Shown: positions 53,311 to 63,497 of the stretch, piece by piece
How positions within the stretch are numbered: the first letter of the stretch is position 1
Layout of the letters: every line of letters begins with the position of its first letter
From: Gilliamella sp. Lep-s35
Lineage (GTDB): Bacteria; Pseudomonadota; Gammaproteobacteria; Enterobacterales; Orbaceae
Reading direction: 5' to 3'
DNA: 64,000 nt
NCBI RefSeq assembly: GCF_009795845.1
Contig: NZ_WTEX01000003.1
Location: 62,001-126,000, forward strand
Program-made: the position numbers and the translations under genes
The notes under the pieces: generated by a model
Told to the model about the DNA's origin: nothing
Database searches by the model: none
Seen by the model: only the letters and a program-made list of their open reading frames with translations

Positions 53311-54768
53311 ATGATACTAACTCAAGTGAGTGAACGACTACTCAATCCCAACAATCTAAGCCAACAAGATCTTTTGCATTTACTTGATATGCTCAGCTCA
53401 AGGAAAATTGATTTTGGTGATTTGTATTTTTTGTCTGGCTATTATGAAAACTGGTTACTTGAAGATGGTATTATAAAAAATGCCTCATTTCACCGTGACC
53501 AAGGTGTTGGCGTTAGAGCAGTTGTTGGTGAAAAAACCGGATTTGCTTATACTGATCAACTTTCATTAGCGCGGTTAGAACAAAGTATATTAGCAGCAAA
53601 CTCAATAACAAAAACACAAATGCCCATTGAAGTAACTCCATTTAAATCAGTCCAAACAGTACCCATATACCCATCAATAAATCCAATCAATTTGTTTTCT
53701 CAAGAACAAAAAATTGCTTTATTGCGACAAGTTGATCAATTAGCTCGATCGATAGATCCTAGAATAGTTGAAGTTTCAGCCAGTTTAACCGGAAGTTATG
53801 AAGATATTTTAATCGTAGCAACAGATGGTACATTATGCGCTGATATTCGTCCTTTAGTACGTCTATCCATTTCAGTTTTAGTTGAAAAAGATGGTAAACG
53901 CGAACGTGGCAGTAGTGGTGGCGGTGGGCGATTTGGCTATGAATATTTCTTAACCACCAACCCAAAAACATCAGAAAGTTATGCTGACAGCTATGTCCGA
54001 GAAGCCGTTCGCCAAGCACTTATTTCCCTTTCGGCTAAAGCCGCACCGGCAGGAACAATGCCTGTTGTTTTAGGTGCAGGTTGGCCTGGTGTATTGTTAC
54101 ATGAGGCAGTAGGCCATGGTTTAGAAGGTGATTTTAACCGTAAAAATAGTTCAGTTTTTTCTGGAAAAATTGGTGAACAAGTCACTTCAGAAGTTTGTAC
54201 TATTGTTGATGATGGTACAATTGAGAATCGCCGTGGCTCACTATCTATTGATGATGAAGGAACTCCAAGCCAAAAAACAGTGCTTATTGAAAATGGTATT
54301 TTAAAAGGTTATATGTTTGATAAACTCAACGCAAAATTGATGAATACGTATTCGACCGGTAATGGTCGTCGTGAAGGATATGCTTACTTACCTATGCCAA
54401 GAATGACTAATACTTATATGTTAGCAGGAAAATCCTCTTTTGATGATATTATTAGTAGCGTTGATTATGGCCTTTATGCTCCTAATTTTTCAGGTGGACA
54501 AGTAGATATCACCTCTGGTAAGTTTGTTTTTTCAACTTCAGAAGCTTACTTGATTGAAAAGGGTAAAATAACAACACCGGTTAAAGGTGCAACGTTAATT
54601 GGTTCAGGTATTGAAACGATGCAGCAAATATCTATGGTAGGTAATGATCTAGCATTAGATCCCGGTATAGGTGTTTGTGGCAAAGCAGGACAGAGTGTAT
54701 CTGTCGGGGTTGGACAACCCACTTTAAAAGTAGATAATTTAACCGTTGGTGGTACCATTAACCACTAA
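53311..54768 (+). CDS. tldD: Metalloprotease TldD
   Basis: 485 aa (E. coli 481). The zinc/protease region is [17 protein letters not shown] (HExxxH), with a C-terminal GxGx glycine-rich section ([19 protein letters not shown]). Works with TldE/PmbA in microcin maturation and CcdA degradation. Follows rng by 140 bp; E. coli yhdP is missing between them. Confidence 0.96.
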   Translation: MILTQVSERLLNPNNLSQQDLLHLLDMLSSRKIDFGDLYFLSGYYENWLLEDGIIKNASFHRDQGVGVRAVVGEKTGFAYTDQLSLARLEQSILAANSITKTQMPIEVTPFKSVQTVPIYPSINPINLFSQEQKIALLRQVDQLARSIDPRIVEVSASLTGSYEDILIVATDGTLCADIRPLVRLSISVLVEKDGKRERGSSGGGGRFGYEYFLTTNPKTSESYADSYVREAVRQALISLSAKAAPAGTMPVVLGAGWPGVLLHEAVGHGLEGDFNRKNSSVFSGKIGEQVTSEVCTIVDDGTIENRRGSLSIDDEGTPSQKTVLIENGILKGYMFDKLNAKLMNTYSTGNGRREGYAYLPMPRMTNTYMLAGKSSFDDIISSVDYGLYAPNFSGGQVDITSGKFVFSTSEAYLIEKGKITTPVKGATLIGSGIETMQQISMVGNDLALDPGIGVCGKAGQSVSVGVGQPTLKVDNLTVGGTINH

Positions 54769-54795
54769 TAATACTTTAATGGGATTTAAAAATAG

Positions 54796-55458
54796 ATGGA
54801 AACAATAATTACACTTTATCATGCGTTTGTTAACATGGATATTGCAACGCTGTCAAATCCTAATGTGCTATGGACACTATATGGGATGTTGTTTGTCATT
54901 ATTCTTTTAGAAAATGGCGTTTTACCAGCGGCTTTTTTACCTGGAGATAGTCTATTATTCTTAACTGGTGTGTTAATTAGCCAAAATGTATTTCATTTTG
55001 GTTTAATTAATTTTATTTTAATTTTTGGCGCTGCTTTAGGTACTTGGTTAGGTTATGCCCAAGGACTTTGGCTTGGTAATACTAAGCTTGTCCAAGGTTG
55101 GATGGCGCATATACCTGAAAAGTATCATCATAAATCGGAAGTATTATTCCATAAGTATGGATTACAAGCGCTATTTATTGGGCGATTTATTGCTTTTGTT
55201 CGTACATTATTACCAATGATGGCTGGATTATCAGGACTACATAGTCGAAAATTCCATATTTATAATATAATCAGTGCTACATTATGGATTTTCTTGATTG
55301 TAACATTAGGTTATTTATTTGGATTATCACCAATTTTCAAAGAATATGAAAAGCAAATTATGTCTCTGTTAATGCTAATACCTGTTTTATTATTAGTTTT
55401 GGGATTGGTTTTTTCAATTTTTCTTGCAGTTAAGCGCTCTTTAAGTAATAAAAAGTAA
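54796..55458 (+). CDS. DedA-family membrane protein
   Basis: 220 aa. DedA motifs: ENGVLPAAFLPGDSLLFLTG, GAALGTWLGYAQGLWLG and FIGRFIAFVRTLLPMMAGLS with the conserved R/G residues. The family moves undecaprenyl phosphate or other lipids and supports the proton gradient. 27 bp after tldD, probably co-transcribed. Confidence 0.92.
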   Translation: METIITLYHAFVNMDIATLSNPNVLWTLYGMLFVIILLENGVLPAAFLPGDSLLFLTGVLISQNVFHFGLINFILIFGAALGTWLGYAQGLWLGNTKLVQGWMAHIPEKYHHKSEVLFHKYGLQALFIGRFIAFVRTLLPMMAGLSGLHSRKFHIYNIISATLWIFLIVTLGYLFGLSPIFKEYEKQIMSLLMLIPVLLLVLGLVFSIFLAVKRSLSNKK

Positions 55459-55506
55459 TCTAAAATTGGATTAAACAATAACAATAACAATAACAAGAAG
55501 TAGAAA

Positions 55507-55887
55507 GTGAAATTAACCGATAAGCCGGGTTCTGTCGTGGACAATCATTCCTCTAGGCTAATACTCACGCATTAGCTCAAGCAGTCTACCCGGATTCAAC
55601 GCGGGCCACGCCAATGAATCCCTATTTGACCTTGCTCCGAGTGGAGTTTACCGTGCCACAACTGTTACCAGTTGCGCGGTGTGCTCTTACCACACCCTTT
55701 CACCCTTACCTGATCTTATAAAATAAGCCATCGGCGGTTTGCTTTCTGTTGCACTAGTCGTGAATTTTAGCTCTCGCCAAAACTCCCCAGGCGTTACCTG
55801 GCACTCTGCCCTATGGAGCCCGGACTTTCCTCCCCTTTGTTTCTTTATTTATAAAAACAACAAAGCAGCGATTGTCTGGTTAATTTC
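55507..55887 (-). ncRNA. rnpB: RNase P RNA
   Basis: The reverse strand begins GAAATTAACCAGACAATCGC, contains GAGGAAAGTCCGGGCTCC and AGGGCAGAGTGCCAGGTAAC, and ends CCCGGCTTATCGGTTAATTT. These are the conserved ends and core of bacterial type A RNase P RNA, about 380 nt. Confidence 0.97.
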
Positions 55888-56050
55888 GATGATGAGTATA
55901 ACCTAATGTGCAATTTTGTCCAGAACTGTCTTATCTATAGAAGATAGGTGAGTGAAGTTTAAACCTTTGTAAGGTAATGTAACTGAATAGAATTGAAACA
56001 TCAAATTTATAGCACATCTTATTAGTGATGAGCTATAAAAACAGAATTTA

Positions 56051-56353
56051 TTACCATTTTTTTTGTCTTTGGTTTTCATCATAATTGAACCAAGTTCCTA
56101 CTCTTTTAGGCATAATAATATCAGGCTTTCCTTCAATGATGTCGTATTGAGTTTCACTACTATTAAGAATTGTTTAGTTTGTTGGTTCACCGAATATAGA
56201 TAAAATTGGGGATTCAGTTGTCGAACTTTTGACGATATTACTTACTTTTTCTTTACTTAAAGGCATTCCATATTCTACAAAGTTTTTTTGTGAACAACTT
56301 GATAATATTATGATTGAAAATAATGAGATAAAGTATTTTATTATATTTTTCAT
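56051..56353 (-). pseudogene. Small lipoprotein gene with an in-frame stop
   Basis: The 101-codon frame starts MKNIIKYFISLFSIIILSSC, a lipoprotein signal with lipobox LSSC, and runs to FNYDENQRQKKW before TAA. Codon 60 (56174-56176) is TAA. Both halves stay in the same frame and remain protein-like (SETQYDIIEGKPDIIMPKR), so a single recent nonsense change, or readthrough, is likely. Probably an SmpA/BamE-like small lipoprotein at best; family not certain. Confidence 0.65.
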
Positions 56354-56582
56354 TACACTTTTATTTAAGTGTTTGATTTTTAATTTATAATTTACAGCTT
56401 CAGCATATATTGGTCAACGTTTAAAATGAGCAAAAATTTTATATTTTTAGAAAAATTAATTAATATTCAATTAGATCATAACTAAGATAGAAACATGGAA
56501 ACACAATTTATGTTTCTATATGTTTCCATATTTTCTTTAATGTTGTTAGGATTCATTTTTTATCTACAGGCTATTTTAAAAT
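56354..56582. other. Intergenic, no supported gene
   Basis: AT-rich. GGAAACA...TATGTTTCCATA words near 56490-56530 form an imperfect repeat (GAAACATGGAAACACAATTT and ATGTTTCTATATGTTTCC), possibly operator-like, upstream of the lipoprotein remnant. Confidence 0.3.
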
Positions 56583-56846
56583 TTATTCTTTGCTCTGCCG
56601 TAGAACACGCTTTATTGGTTGCTTTGTTTTCGAATCGATATAACGACTAGGCCAAATTTGGTGAGGTTCTAAATTTAGTGCTTTGGCTATAATAATCTCT
56701 CCTTTCGTCCAGGGGCGAACTAATGCATTACTAAGTGTTGATGAACTTAAACCCGATTGGCGAGATAGATTGGCAAGTGTTGTACCCTTCTTTTTCAGGG
56801 CAGCTATAATGTCTGCAGGATGCCAATCATTAAACTTTATTTTCAT
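56583..56846 (-). CDS. Ner/Nlp-family transcriptional regulator
   Basis: 87 aa. WHPADIIAALKKKGTTLANL, then SGLSSSTLSNALVRPWTKGE and IAKALNLEPHQIWPSRY is the Ner/SfsB (Nlp) fold, known from Mu-like phages and host sugar regulators. Divergent from the MuA-HTH gene at 57027, so the two may share a control region. Confidence 0.88.
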   Translation of the reverse strand: MKIKFNDWHPADIIAALKKKGTTLANLSRQSGLSSSTLSNALVRPWTKGEIIIAKALNLEPHQIWPSRYIDSKTKQPIKRVLRQSKE

Positions 56847-57026
56847 TTTTTATTTCCTCCTAGTTTATAACCTTATATATCTATGTTATGCTCTAAAGTT
56901 ACTAAAACAAGTAAGTTTTGAGTTGAACTTAAATTATCAATAATAAAATGTTTCTTATTTATTGTATCAAAATTTCTTTAATTTCTATAATTTTTTCTTA
57001 ATTGTGTTAAAATGGGATAGTAAAAA

Positions 57027-57383
57027 ATGAAAGAGTGGTTCTCATCAAAAGAGCTATCAAGTGTTGCAGGGATGCCGTCAACGATACAAGGTGTTAATCG
57101 TAAAGCAAGAACTGAAAATTGGACAGCTCGAAAAAGAACAGGTGTTCGAGGTAAAGCCTTAGAATATCATATTGGTAGCTTACCACTTAACGTCAAAAAA
57201 GCACTATATAGTGAAGAAGAAAGTGCTAACTATATTATTTCGCCGATCGAACCTTTACAACTTTGGATCACCGCATTTAAACAGCTATCTGCTGACGAAC
57301 AATCTATCGTCTCTTCATGGTTGATGCGAAATGGTATTAAAGATTTTATTACTTTTATTAACAAACAGAAAAAAGATGATTAG
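57027..57383 (+). CDS. Mu-type HTH DNA-binding protein
   Basis: 118 aa. Residues 1-62 (KEWFSSKELSSVAGMPSTIQ, then RENW-type KARTENWTARKRTGVRGKAL and YHIGSLPLNVKKAL) match the DNA-binding wing of MuA transposase/Mu repressor. The rest is a short helical tail with no transposase core, so this is a stand-alone regulator, not a truncated transposase by length alone. Confidence 0.8.
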   Translation: MKEWFSSKELSSVAGMPSTIQGVNRKARTENWTARKRTGVRGKALEYHIGSLPLNVKKALYSEEESANYIISPIEPLQLWITAFKQLSADEQSIVSSWLMRNGIKDFITFINKQKKDD

Positions 57384-57446
57384 TGTTATTGTACAAGCTG
57401 CGATATACTTTAACGCCCCTGATATTTAGTTACTATGGAATAAACA

Positions 57447-57995
57447 ATGGAAAGTCAGTTTCAATTAACAAATAGTAAAGAGATTATTGCTTATTTAGCT
57501 CAACAATTCCCGAATTGCTTTACCCTTGAAGGTGAAGCTAAACCATTAAAAATTGGAATTTTTCAAGATATTCTTTCTTGCTTAGATAATGGTGAAATAC
57601 TTAGTAAAACCAAACTTCGTGCTGCGCTACGCGCATACACAATGAGTTGGCGCTATTTATATAGTATAAAAGAAGGCATTAATCGTGTTGATTTAGATGG
57701 TAATCCTCATGAAGTCATCAACCAAGAGCAGATGGAGTATGCCCAACAACAATTAAAAGAGAGCAAAGAAAAGGCCAAAATGCGTTTTAAAGAACGTGCA
57801 AAAGGAAAACGTAAAACTACTCATTCTCCTTTTAAAAAATCTAACACTTTAAAAGTTGGTGATTTTGTTAAAGTTATTGTAGGTAATAAACCTATAAAAG
57901 TACAAATTATTAATATTGAAAAAGAACATATTAAGGTAAAGGTTGGTGTCGGTATGGAATTAACGGTTAAACCTGAGCATATTATCAATAAGTAG
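57447..57995 (+). CDS. proQ: RNA chaperone ProQ
   Basis: 182 aa. N-terminal FinO domain (FPNCFTLEGEAKPLKIGIFQ, KLRAALRAYTMSWRYLYSIK), a short basic linker and a C-terminal Tudor-like domain (VGDFVKVIVGNKPIKVQII). Shorter linker than E. coli (232 aa). Binds structured sRNAs and mRNA 3' ends. 9 bp before prc, as in E. coli. Confidence 0.95.
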   Translation: MESQFQLTNSKEIIAYLAQQFPNCFTLEGEAKPLKIGIFQDILSCLDNGEILSKTKLRAALRAYTMSWRYLYSIKEGINRVDLDGNPHEVINQEQMEYAQQQLKESKEKAKMRFKERAKGKRKTTHSPFKKSNTLKVGDFVKVIVGNKPIKVQIINIEKEHIKVKVGVGMELTVKPEHIINK

Positions 57996-58004
57996 AGAGT
58001 TTGA

Positions 58005-60089
58005 ATGAATAAATTACTGAAAGGTATTACACTTAGCTTTATTTTGAGTATTATTAGTCAAAACGTTCAGGCAAAATCGCATGATCATGGTAAAGAACAA
58101 ATCCCCGTTTTGAAGCAAGATGAAATTCACCAAGTTGTTGCTAAACGTGTAACTAATTTTTTTACTCAATCACATTATCGTAATTTTGCTTTAGATGGTG
58201 CTTTTTCCGCTCAAATTTTTGATCGTTATTTCAAATTATTAGATGGGAATAAATCGATATTTATTCAAAGTGATATTAATAGCTTTCGAGACAGACAAGA
58301 GTCATTAGGTCAGGAATTAGTTAATGGTAATTTAAACACGGCTTATGACATTTATAATCGTTTTTTATTAAAACGTTATAATCGTTATCAATATGCTCTT
58401 GAAGTTTTACAACGACCGATGGATTTTTCTGATAATGATGAAGTTGATTTCAATCGTGAAGAAATTGCATGGCCGACTTCTGAAACAGAACTCAATGCCT
58501 ATTGGGATAAACGGGTTAAATATGACGAGCTAAGTTTATCCTTATCAGGAAAAAATGAAAAACAGATCCGTGAAGTATTAACTAAACGTTACAATCGTGT
58601 TCTAAAAACGATAATGCAGTCAAACAATGAAGATGCTTTCCAAGTATTTATGAACGCATTTGCAAGAGAAATCGATCCCCATACTAGCTATTTAGCACCA
58701 CGTAAAAAAAGAGATTTTGATTCTGAAATGAGTTTATCATTTGAAGGGATTGGTGCAACATTAAGCCAACAAGATGATTATACTACAATTATGTCTTTTG
58801 TAACGGGTGGACCAGCGGAAAAAAGTAAGCTACTTAGCATCGGGGATAAAATTATTGGTGTAGGTCAAAAAGATTCTGCAATTGAAGATGTTATTGGTTG
58901 GCGTTTAGATGATATTGTCGATAAAATACGCGGTCCCAAAGGCACTGTTGTGAAATTAGAAATTTTACCTGCGGGCAATAATAGTAAGACGAAAGTAATT
59001 GAACTTACTCGTGATAAAATTCGTTTTGAAGATCGTGAAGCGAAATTAAAGATCGTTGATAATCAGCGTGGTAGAGTAGGCGTTATTGAAATACCTAGTT
59101 TCTATATGGGACTAACCGGAAAAGTTGAAAGTCTTTTATTAACAGCAAACAAAGAAAATTTGCAAGGTTTGATTATTGATTTACGCGATAATGGTGGAGG
59201 CTCATTAGCTGAAGTTATTACTTTAACCGGTTTGTTTATTGATAATGGACCTGTTGTTCAGGTTCGTGATAATTTACAAAAGGTTATTACTTATAATGAC
59301 CGAAATAAAGGTATTGAATATACTGGACCACTTGTTGTAATGATTAATCGCTACAGTGCTTCAGCATCAGAAATATTTTCTGCTGCTATGCAAGATTATG
59401 GCCGCGCATTAATAGTTGGTGAAACAACTTATGGTAAGGGAACCGTCCAAACTTCTCGTAATATTTCTTATCCAGTTGATGCAAGATTACACCCAAATTG
59501 GCCTGAGCTAGGCGGCGCCCAGTACACAATACAAAAGTTCTATCGTATTAATGGCGGTAGTACACAATTAAAAGGTGTTGAACCAGACATTGAAATGAAT
59601 AAAGTGAAATATGTTGATGAGACGGGGGAACGATTCTTAGATAATGCGTTGCCTTGGGATAAAATTCCTTCGGCTGATTATTTAACTCTTGCCAACATTA
59701 AGCCATTGCTACCTGACTTAGAATCACAACATTTGGCTAGAATTTCGAAGAATTCTGAGTTTATCTATATTGATGAAGATATTAAACGATTTAATGATAA
59801 AAAAGAACGTCAATATATTGTTTCACTTAATAAGAAAAAGCGAGAATTAGAACAAAAAGCTAATGACAAACGTGATTTAACAAGAATGAATGAACGCTTA
59901 AAGAAAGCCGGTTTACCATCAATTACTAAATTAGATGATTTACCTAAAGATTACAAACAACCTGATGCTTACTTAGATGAGTCAATTGAGATACTCCTAG
60001 ATTTTGCACCTAATTATCCGAAAATTGAAAGCAATAAATCTATTAGTGAAATTATTTCGTTCGACTCACCAATCGAAAAAGCTAACTAA
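58005..60089 (+). CDS. prc: Tail-specific protease Prc
   Basis: 694 aa with signal peptide (ITLSFILSIISQNVQA). PDZ domain at about residues 235-330 (GIGATLSQQDDYTTIMSFV), catalytic Ser in NRYSASASEIFSAAMQDYGR and Lys in GETTYGKGTVQTS. Periplasmic protease processing FtsI and degrading MepS with NlpI. Confidence 0.96.
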   Translation: MNKLLKGITLSFILSIISQNVQAKSHDHGKEQIPVLKQDEIHQVVAKRVTNFFTQSHYRNFALDGAFSAQIFDRYFKLLDGNKSIFIQSDINSFRDRQESLGQELVNGNLNTAYDIYNRFLLKRYNRYQYALEVLQRPMDFSDNDEVDFNREEIAWPTSETELNAYWDKRVKYDELSLSLSGKNEKQIREVLTKRYNRVLKTIMQSNNEDAFQVFMNAFAREIDPHTSYLAPRKKRDFDSEMSLSFEGIGATLSQQDDYTTIMSFVTGGPAEKSKLLSIGDKIIGVGQKDSAIEDVIGWRLDDIVDKIRGPKGTVVKLEILPAGNNSKTKVIELTRDKIRFEDREAKLKIVDNQRGRVGVIEIPSFYMGLTGKVESLLLTANKENLQGLIIDLRDNGGGSLAEVITLTGLFIDNGPVVQVRDNLQKVITYNDRNKGIEYTGPLVVMINRYSASASEIFSAAMQDYGRALIVGETTYGKGTVQTSRNISYPVDARLHPNWPELGGAQYTIQKFYRINGGSTQLKGVEPDIEMNKVKYVDETGERFLDNALPWDKIPSADYLTLANIKPLLPDLESQHLARISKNSEFIYIDEDIKRFNDKKERQYIVSLNKKKRELEQKANDKRDLTRMNERLKKAGLPSITKLDDLPKDYKQPDAYLDESIEILLDFAPNYPKIESNKSISEIISFDSPIEKAN

Positions 60090-60114
60090 TAACAAAATAA
60101 TTGGAGATAATAAT

Positions 60115-60204
60115 ATGTGTTCAGATTTAAAATATGCATTGATCACAACCGTTGGTATACTAGCTATTATAGCTATATTTGGTATTATTGTTTGTATGAA
60201 TTAA
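60115..60204 (+). CDS. ynhF: YnhF-like membrane microprotein
   Basis: 29 aa: MCSDLKYALITTVGILAIIA then IFGIIVCMN. Same length and pattern as E. coli YnhF (MSTDLKFSLVTT start), a single-TM peptide. Good TTGGAGATAATA site. 25 bp after prc. Confidence 0.85.
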   Translation: MCSDLKYALITTVGILAIIAIFGIIVCMN

Positions 60205-60243
60205 AAAAGCTTGATTAATTATCTTGTGATTATTATAGTATGC

Positions 60244-60268
60244 AACCTGCTTAACAAAGCAGGTTCTA
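60244..60268 (+). terminator. Terminator after ynhF
   Basis: AACCTGCTT-AACA-AAGCAGGTT, a perfect 9-bp stem just before the tRNA gene. Confidence 0.65.
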
Positions 60269-60275
60269 ATAATTA

Positions 60276-60363
60276 GGTGAGGTGTCCGAGTGGTTGAAGG
60301 AGCACGCCTGGAAAGTGTGTATACGGCAACGTATCAAGGGTTCGAATCCCTTCCTCACCGCCA
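60276..60363 (+). tRNA. tRNA-Ser (GGA)
   Basis: 88 nt: acceptor GGTGAGG/CCTCACC, anticodon loop CTGGAAA (anticodon GGA), a long variable arm (TATACGG...GTATC) typical of Ser, T-arm AAGGGTTCGAATCCCTT, encoded GCCA end. Confidence 0.97.
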
Positions 60364-60508
60364 TAAATATTTAGTCATAGCAGGAAAGAGCATCTGATTC
60401 AATGTTATTGTTAAAATGGCTATCAGAATTACTTTAACAAATCCAATTAAGATTAGCTGCTTAAAATGACAAGTAATACCTTCCTCTCCGCGATCATTTG
60501 GAGCCATT

Positions 60509-61402
60509 ATGGAAAACTTACGCACAGTTCAAGACTTTATACGTTGGACAGCATCACAACTTAGTCTATCAGATGTCTTTTTAGGTCATGGTACAGATAA
60601 TCCTATTGATGAGTCTAAACAATTAATTTTAGCAACGTTAGGATTATCGTTGTTTATTCCTGAAGAATTTTATTCCGCAAATCTAACTAATGATGAAAAA
60701 AATCAAATTATTGACATTATTCAAAAGCGAATAAAAGATCGCGTACCAACCCCTTATTTAACTAACCAAGCTTGGTTTTGTGGACATGCTTTTTATGTGG
60801 ATGAGCGTGTATTAATTCCTCGTTCTCCTATTGGTGAACTCATTGATAACCATTTTGAGCAAATAATATTAACCGAACCTAAAAATATTTTAGATCTATG
60901 TACTGGTAGTGGCTGTATAGGGATTGCTTGCGCTTATGAGTTTGCTGATGCTCAAGTTGATATAACTGATATTTCATTAGAAGCATTAGATATCGCCCAA
61001 ACAAATATTGAGATGCACGAAATGGATTTTCAAGTTACTCCTATTTTGTCAGATCTATTTGATGCTGTGCCTGAAAAACAATACGATCTGATTGTCACTA
61101 ATCCGCCTTATGTTGATAGTGAAGATATGAGTGATTTGCCAGACGAGTTTTTATATGAACCTAAATTAGCATTAGAAGCGGGCTTTGATGGTTTAGATCT
61201 GGTAAAAAAAATTTTACGAGATGCGATAAATTATTTAACACCAGCAGGTGTATTAGTTTGTGAAGTCGGCAATAGTTGGGTTAGCTTACAAGAGCAATAT
61301 CCCGATGTCCCTTTTAATTGGATAGAATTTGAACGTGGTGGGTTGGGTGTGTTTTCTATCACACGTGAAGAACTGATTCAATATCATTACTGTTTTAAAT
61401 AA
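60509..61402 (+). CDS. prmB: Ribosomal protein uL3 glutamine methyltransferase PrmB
   Basis: 297 aa. SAM motif NILDLCTGSGCIGIACAYEF, catalytic VTNPPYVDSEDM, and the early RIPRSPI-type motif in VLIPRSPIGELI that separates PrmB from PrmC. Methylates Gln150 of uL3. Next to aroC as in E. coli. Confidence 0.95.
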   Translation: MENLRTVQDFIRWTASQLSLSDVFLGHGTDNPIDESKQLILATLGLSLFIPEEFYSANLTNDEKNQIIDIIQKRIKDRVPTPYLTNQAWFCGHAFYVDERVLIPRSPIGELIDNHFEQIILTEPKNILDLCTGSGCIGIACAYEFADAQVDITDISLEALDIAQTNIEMHEMDFQVTPILSDLFDAVPEKQYDLIVTNPPYVDSEDMSDLPDEFLYEPKLALEAGFDGLDLVKKILRDAINYLTPAGVLVCEVGNSWVSLQEQYPDVPFNWIEFERGGLGVFSITREELIQYHYCFK

Positions 61403-61432
61403 GCTGTTATTAATCATTGGAATAAATTTATT

Positions 61433-62506
61433 ATGGCTGGAAACTCAATCGGAAAATTATTCAAAGTAACCACATTTGGTGAATCGCACGGTATAGCATT
61501 AGGGTGTGTTGTCGATGGTGTTCCTCCTGGACTTGCGTTAACCGAATCAGACATGCAAAATGATCTTGATCGTCGTAGACCTGGCTCATCTCGTTATACA
61601 ACTCAACGCCGAGAAGCAGATCAAGTCAAAATTTTGTCAGGCGTATTTGAAGGTGTTACAACTGGGACGAGTATTGGCTTACTTATTGAAAATACCGATC
61701 AACGTTCTCAAGATTATAGTAAAATTAAAGATATCTTCAGACCAAGCCATGCAGATTACACTTATCAAAATAAATATGGCATACGCGATTATCGCGGTGG
61801 CGGTCGCTCCTCTGCTCGTGAAACGGCTATGAGAGTTGCTGCCGGCGCTATTGCAAAAAAATATCTACAAGAAAAGTTTGGCATTACTATTCGTGGTTAT
61901 TTGGCTCAGATGGGTGATGTAAAATGTGAATTGAAAGACTGGCAACAAGTTGAACACAATCCATTTTTTTGCGCAGATGAGAGTAAATTAGATGCACTTG
62001 AACAGCTGCTTCGGTCATTAAAAAAAGAGGGTGACTCAATAGGTGCGAAAGTTTGCATTGTTGCTGAAAATATTCCAGTAGGACTTGGCGAACCTGTATT
62101 TGATAAACTAGATGCTGATCTTGCGCATGCACTAATGAGTATTAATGCCGTGAAAGGTGTAGAAATTGGCGATGGTTTTGCTGTTGTGAATAAACGTGGT
62201 AGCGAAAATCGTGATGAAATAACACCTAAAGGCTTTTTATCTAATCATGCCGGTGGGATTTTAGGTGGTATTAGTTCAGGACAAACCATATCAGCTAGTA
62301 TAGCTCTTAAACCCACGCCTAGTATAGAAATTCCAGGTCAATCAGTTAATATTTCTGGTGAAAGTGTTGACGTATCTACACATGGTCGACATGATCCATG
62401 TGTTGGCATTCGAGCTGTACCAATTGCAGAAGCAATGGTTGCTATCGTGCTGATGGATCACTACCTTCGTTATCGAGCTCAATGTGGTGATGTAAATAAA
62501 TTATGA
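61433..62506 (+). CDS. aroC: Chorismate synthase
   Basis: 357 aa. Signatures [38 protein letters not shown] and [23 protein letters not shown]-dependent last step of the shikimate pathway. Overlaps yfcA by 4 bp (ATGA). Confidence 0.97.
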   Translation: MAGNSIGKLFKVTTFGESHGIALGCVVDGVPPGLALTESDMQNDLDRRRPGSSRYTTQRREADQVKILSGVFEGVTTGTSIGLLIENTDQRSQDYSKIKDIFRPSHADYTYQNKYGIRDYRGGGRSSARETAMRVAAGAIAKKYLQEKFGITIRGYLAQMGDVKCELKDWQQVEHNPFFCADESKLDALEQLLRSLKKEGDSIGAKVCIVAENIPVGLGEPVFDKLDADLAHALMSINAVKGVEIGDGFAVVNKRGSENRDEITPKGFLSNHAGGILGGISSGQTISASIALKPTPSIEIPGQSVNISGESVDVSTHGRHDPCVGIRAVPIAEAMVAIVLMDHYLRYRAQCGDVNKL

Positions 62507-63264
62507 GTTATGATCTGCTTATTTTACTTTTTCTGATTGCTGCTTTGGCTGGTTTTATTGATTCTATTGCTGGCGGAGGTGGTTTATTAACTGTCCCTGC
62601 ATTACTTGCTGTTGGACTGCCACCAGCTAGTGCATTGGCAACCAATAAATTGCAAAGTTGCGGTGGTTCGTTTTCTGCTAGCCTATATTTTATCCGGCAG
62701 CATATGGTGGATTTAAAACAACAAAAATGGGCAATCGTTTTTGCTTTTGTTGGTTCAGCAATTGGTACATTATCTGTGATGCGTATCCAAGCTGATTTTT
62801 TAAAATTATTATTACCTATTTTAACTATTAGTGTCGGACTCTATTTTTTACTTTCTCCAACTATTGGAGAAAACGACCGTAACAGTCGCCTTTCACTTAT
62901 TCAATTCGCATTAATTCCTGCCTTTGGTATAGGTTTTTATGATGGCTTTTTTGGCCCTGGTGCAGGTTCATTTTATGCGTTAGCTTATATCACGTTAGCC
63001 GGTTTTAATTTAACAAAAGCGACTGCACATACCAAAGTACTAAACTTCACCTCAAATTTGGCCGGCTTGCTGTTTTTTATTATAGGGGGAGAAGTAATCT
63101 GGTCAATTGGGTTGGTTATGCTAGTTGGTCAATTTATAGGAGCAAGGCTTGGTGCTAAAATGGTCATTGCCAAAGGTCGTAAATTAATTCGACCAATGTT
63201 AATTACAGTTTCGACTCTTATGAGTATAAAATTAATTTACGAAAACTTTTTTAATTGCTTATAA
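62503..63264 (+). CDS. yfcA: TSUP-family membrane transporter YfcA
   Basis: 253 aa with eight or so TM helices. The two family repeats are visible: [20 protein letters not shown] near the start and [20 protein letters not shown] in the second half. Probable sulfite/organosulfonate or anion exporter. In E. coli mepA lies between aroC and yfcA; it is missing here. Confidence 0.93.
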   Translation: MSYDLLILLFLIAALAGFIDSIAGGGGLLTVPALLAVGLPPASALATNKLQSCGGSFSASLYFIRQHMVDLKQQKWAIVFAFVGSAIGTLSVMRIQADFLKLLLPILTISVGLYFLLSPTIGENDRNSRLSLIQFALIPAFGIGFYDGFFGPGAGSFYALAYITLAGFNLTKATAHTKVLNFTSNLAGLLFFIIGGEVIWSIGLVMLVGQFIGARLGAKMVIAKGRKLIRPMLITVSTLMSIKLIYENFFNCL

Positions 63265-63380
63265 GTTAAATAATTCACATTTTTCTCTACCTAAAATATC
63301 TAAAGTAATTTTATTATCAATTCTACTGCTTCTCATTTTTACTTTTCATAATTCATTTATATTAAAATTTTTGTCAAAAA

Positions 63381-63411
63381 CTTTCAGGTAACTATATGTT
63401 TGAGTATAAAA
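63381..63411 (+). promoter_or_regulatory. Promoter-like element upstream of the LysR gene
   Basis: TTTCAGGTAACTATATG then TTTGAGTATAAAA, near-identical to 53192-53222. Lies about 87 bp upstream of the LysR ATG. Confidence 0.5.
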
Positions 63412-63497
63412 TAGCAACAAGTATTTACTTCACTTAAATATTATTTAGTATATATTTGTGTTATGTATGATAGTTTGTGTTAACACGTCCCAATATT

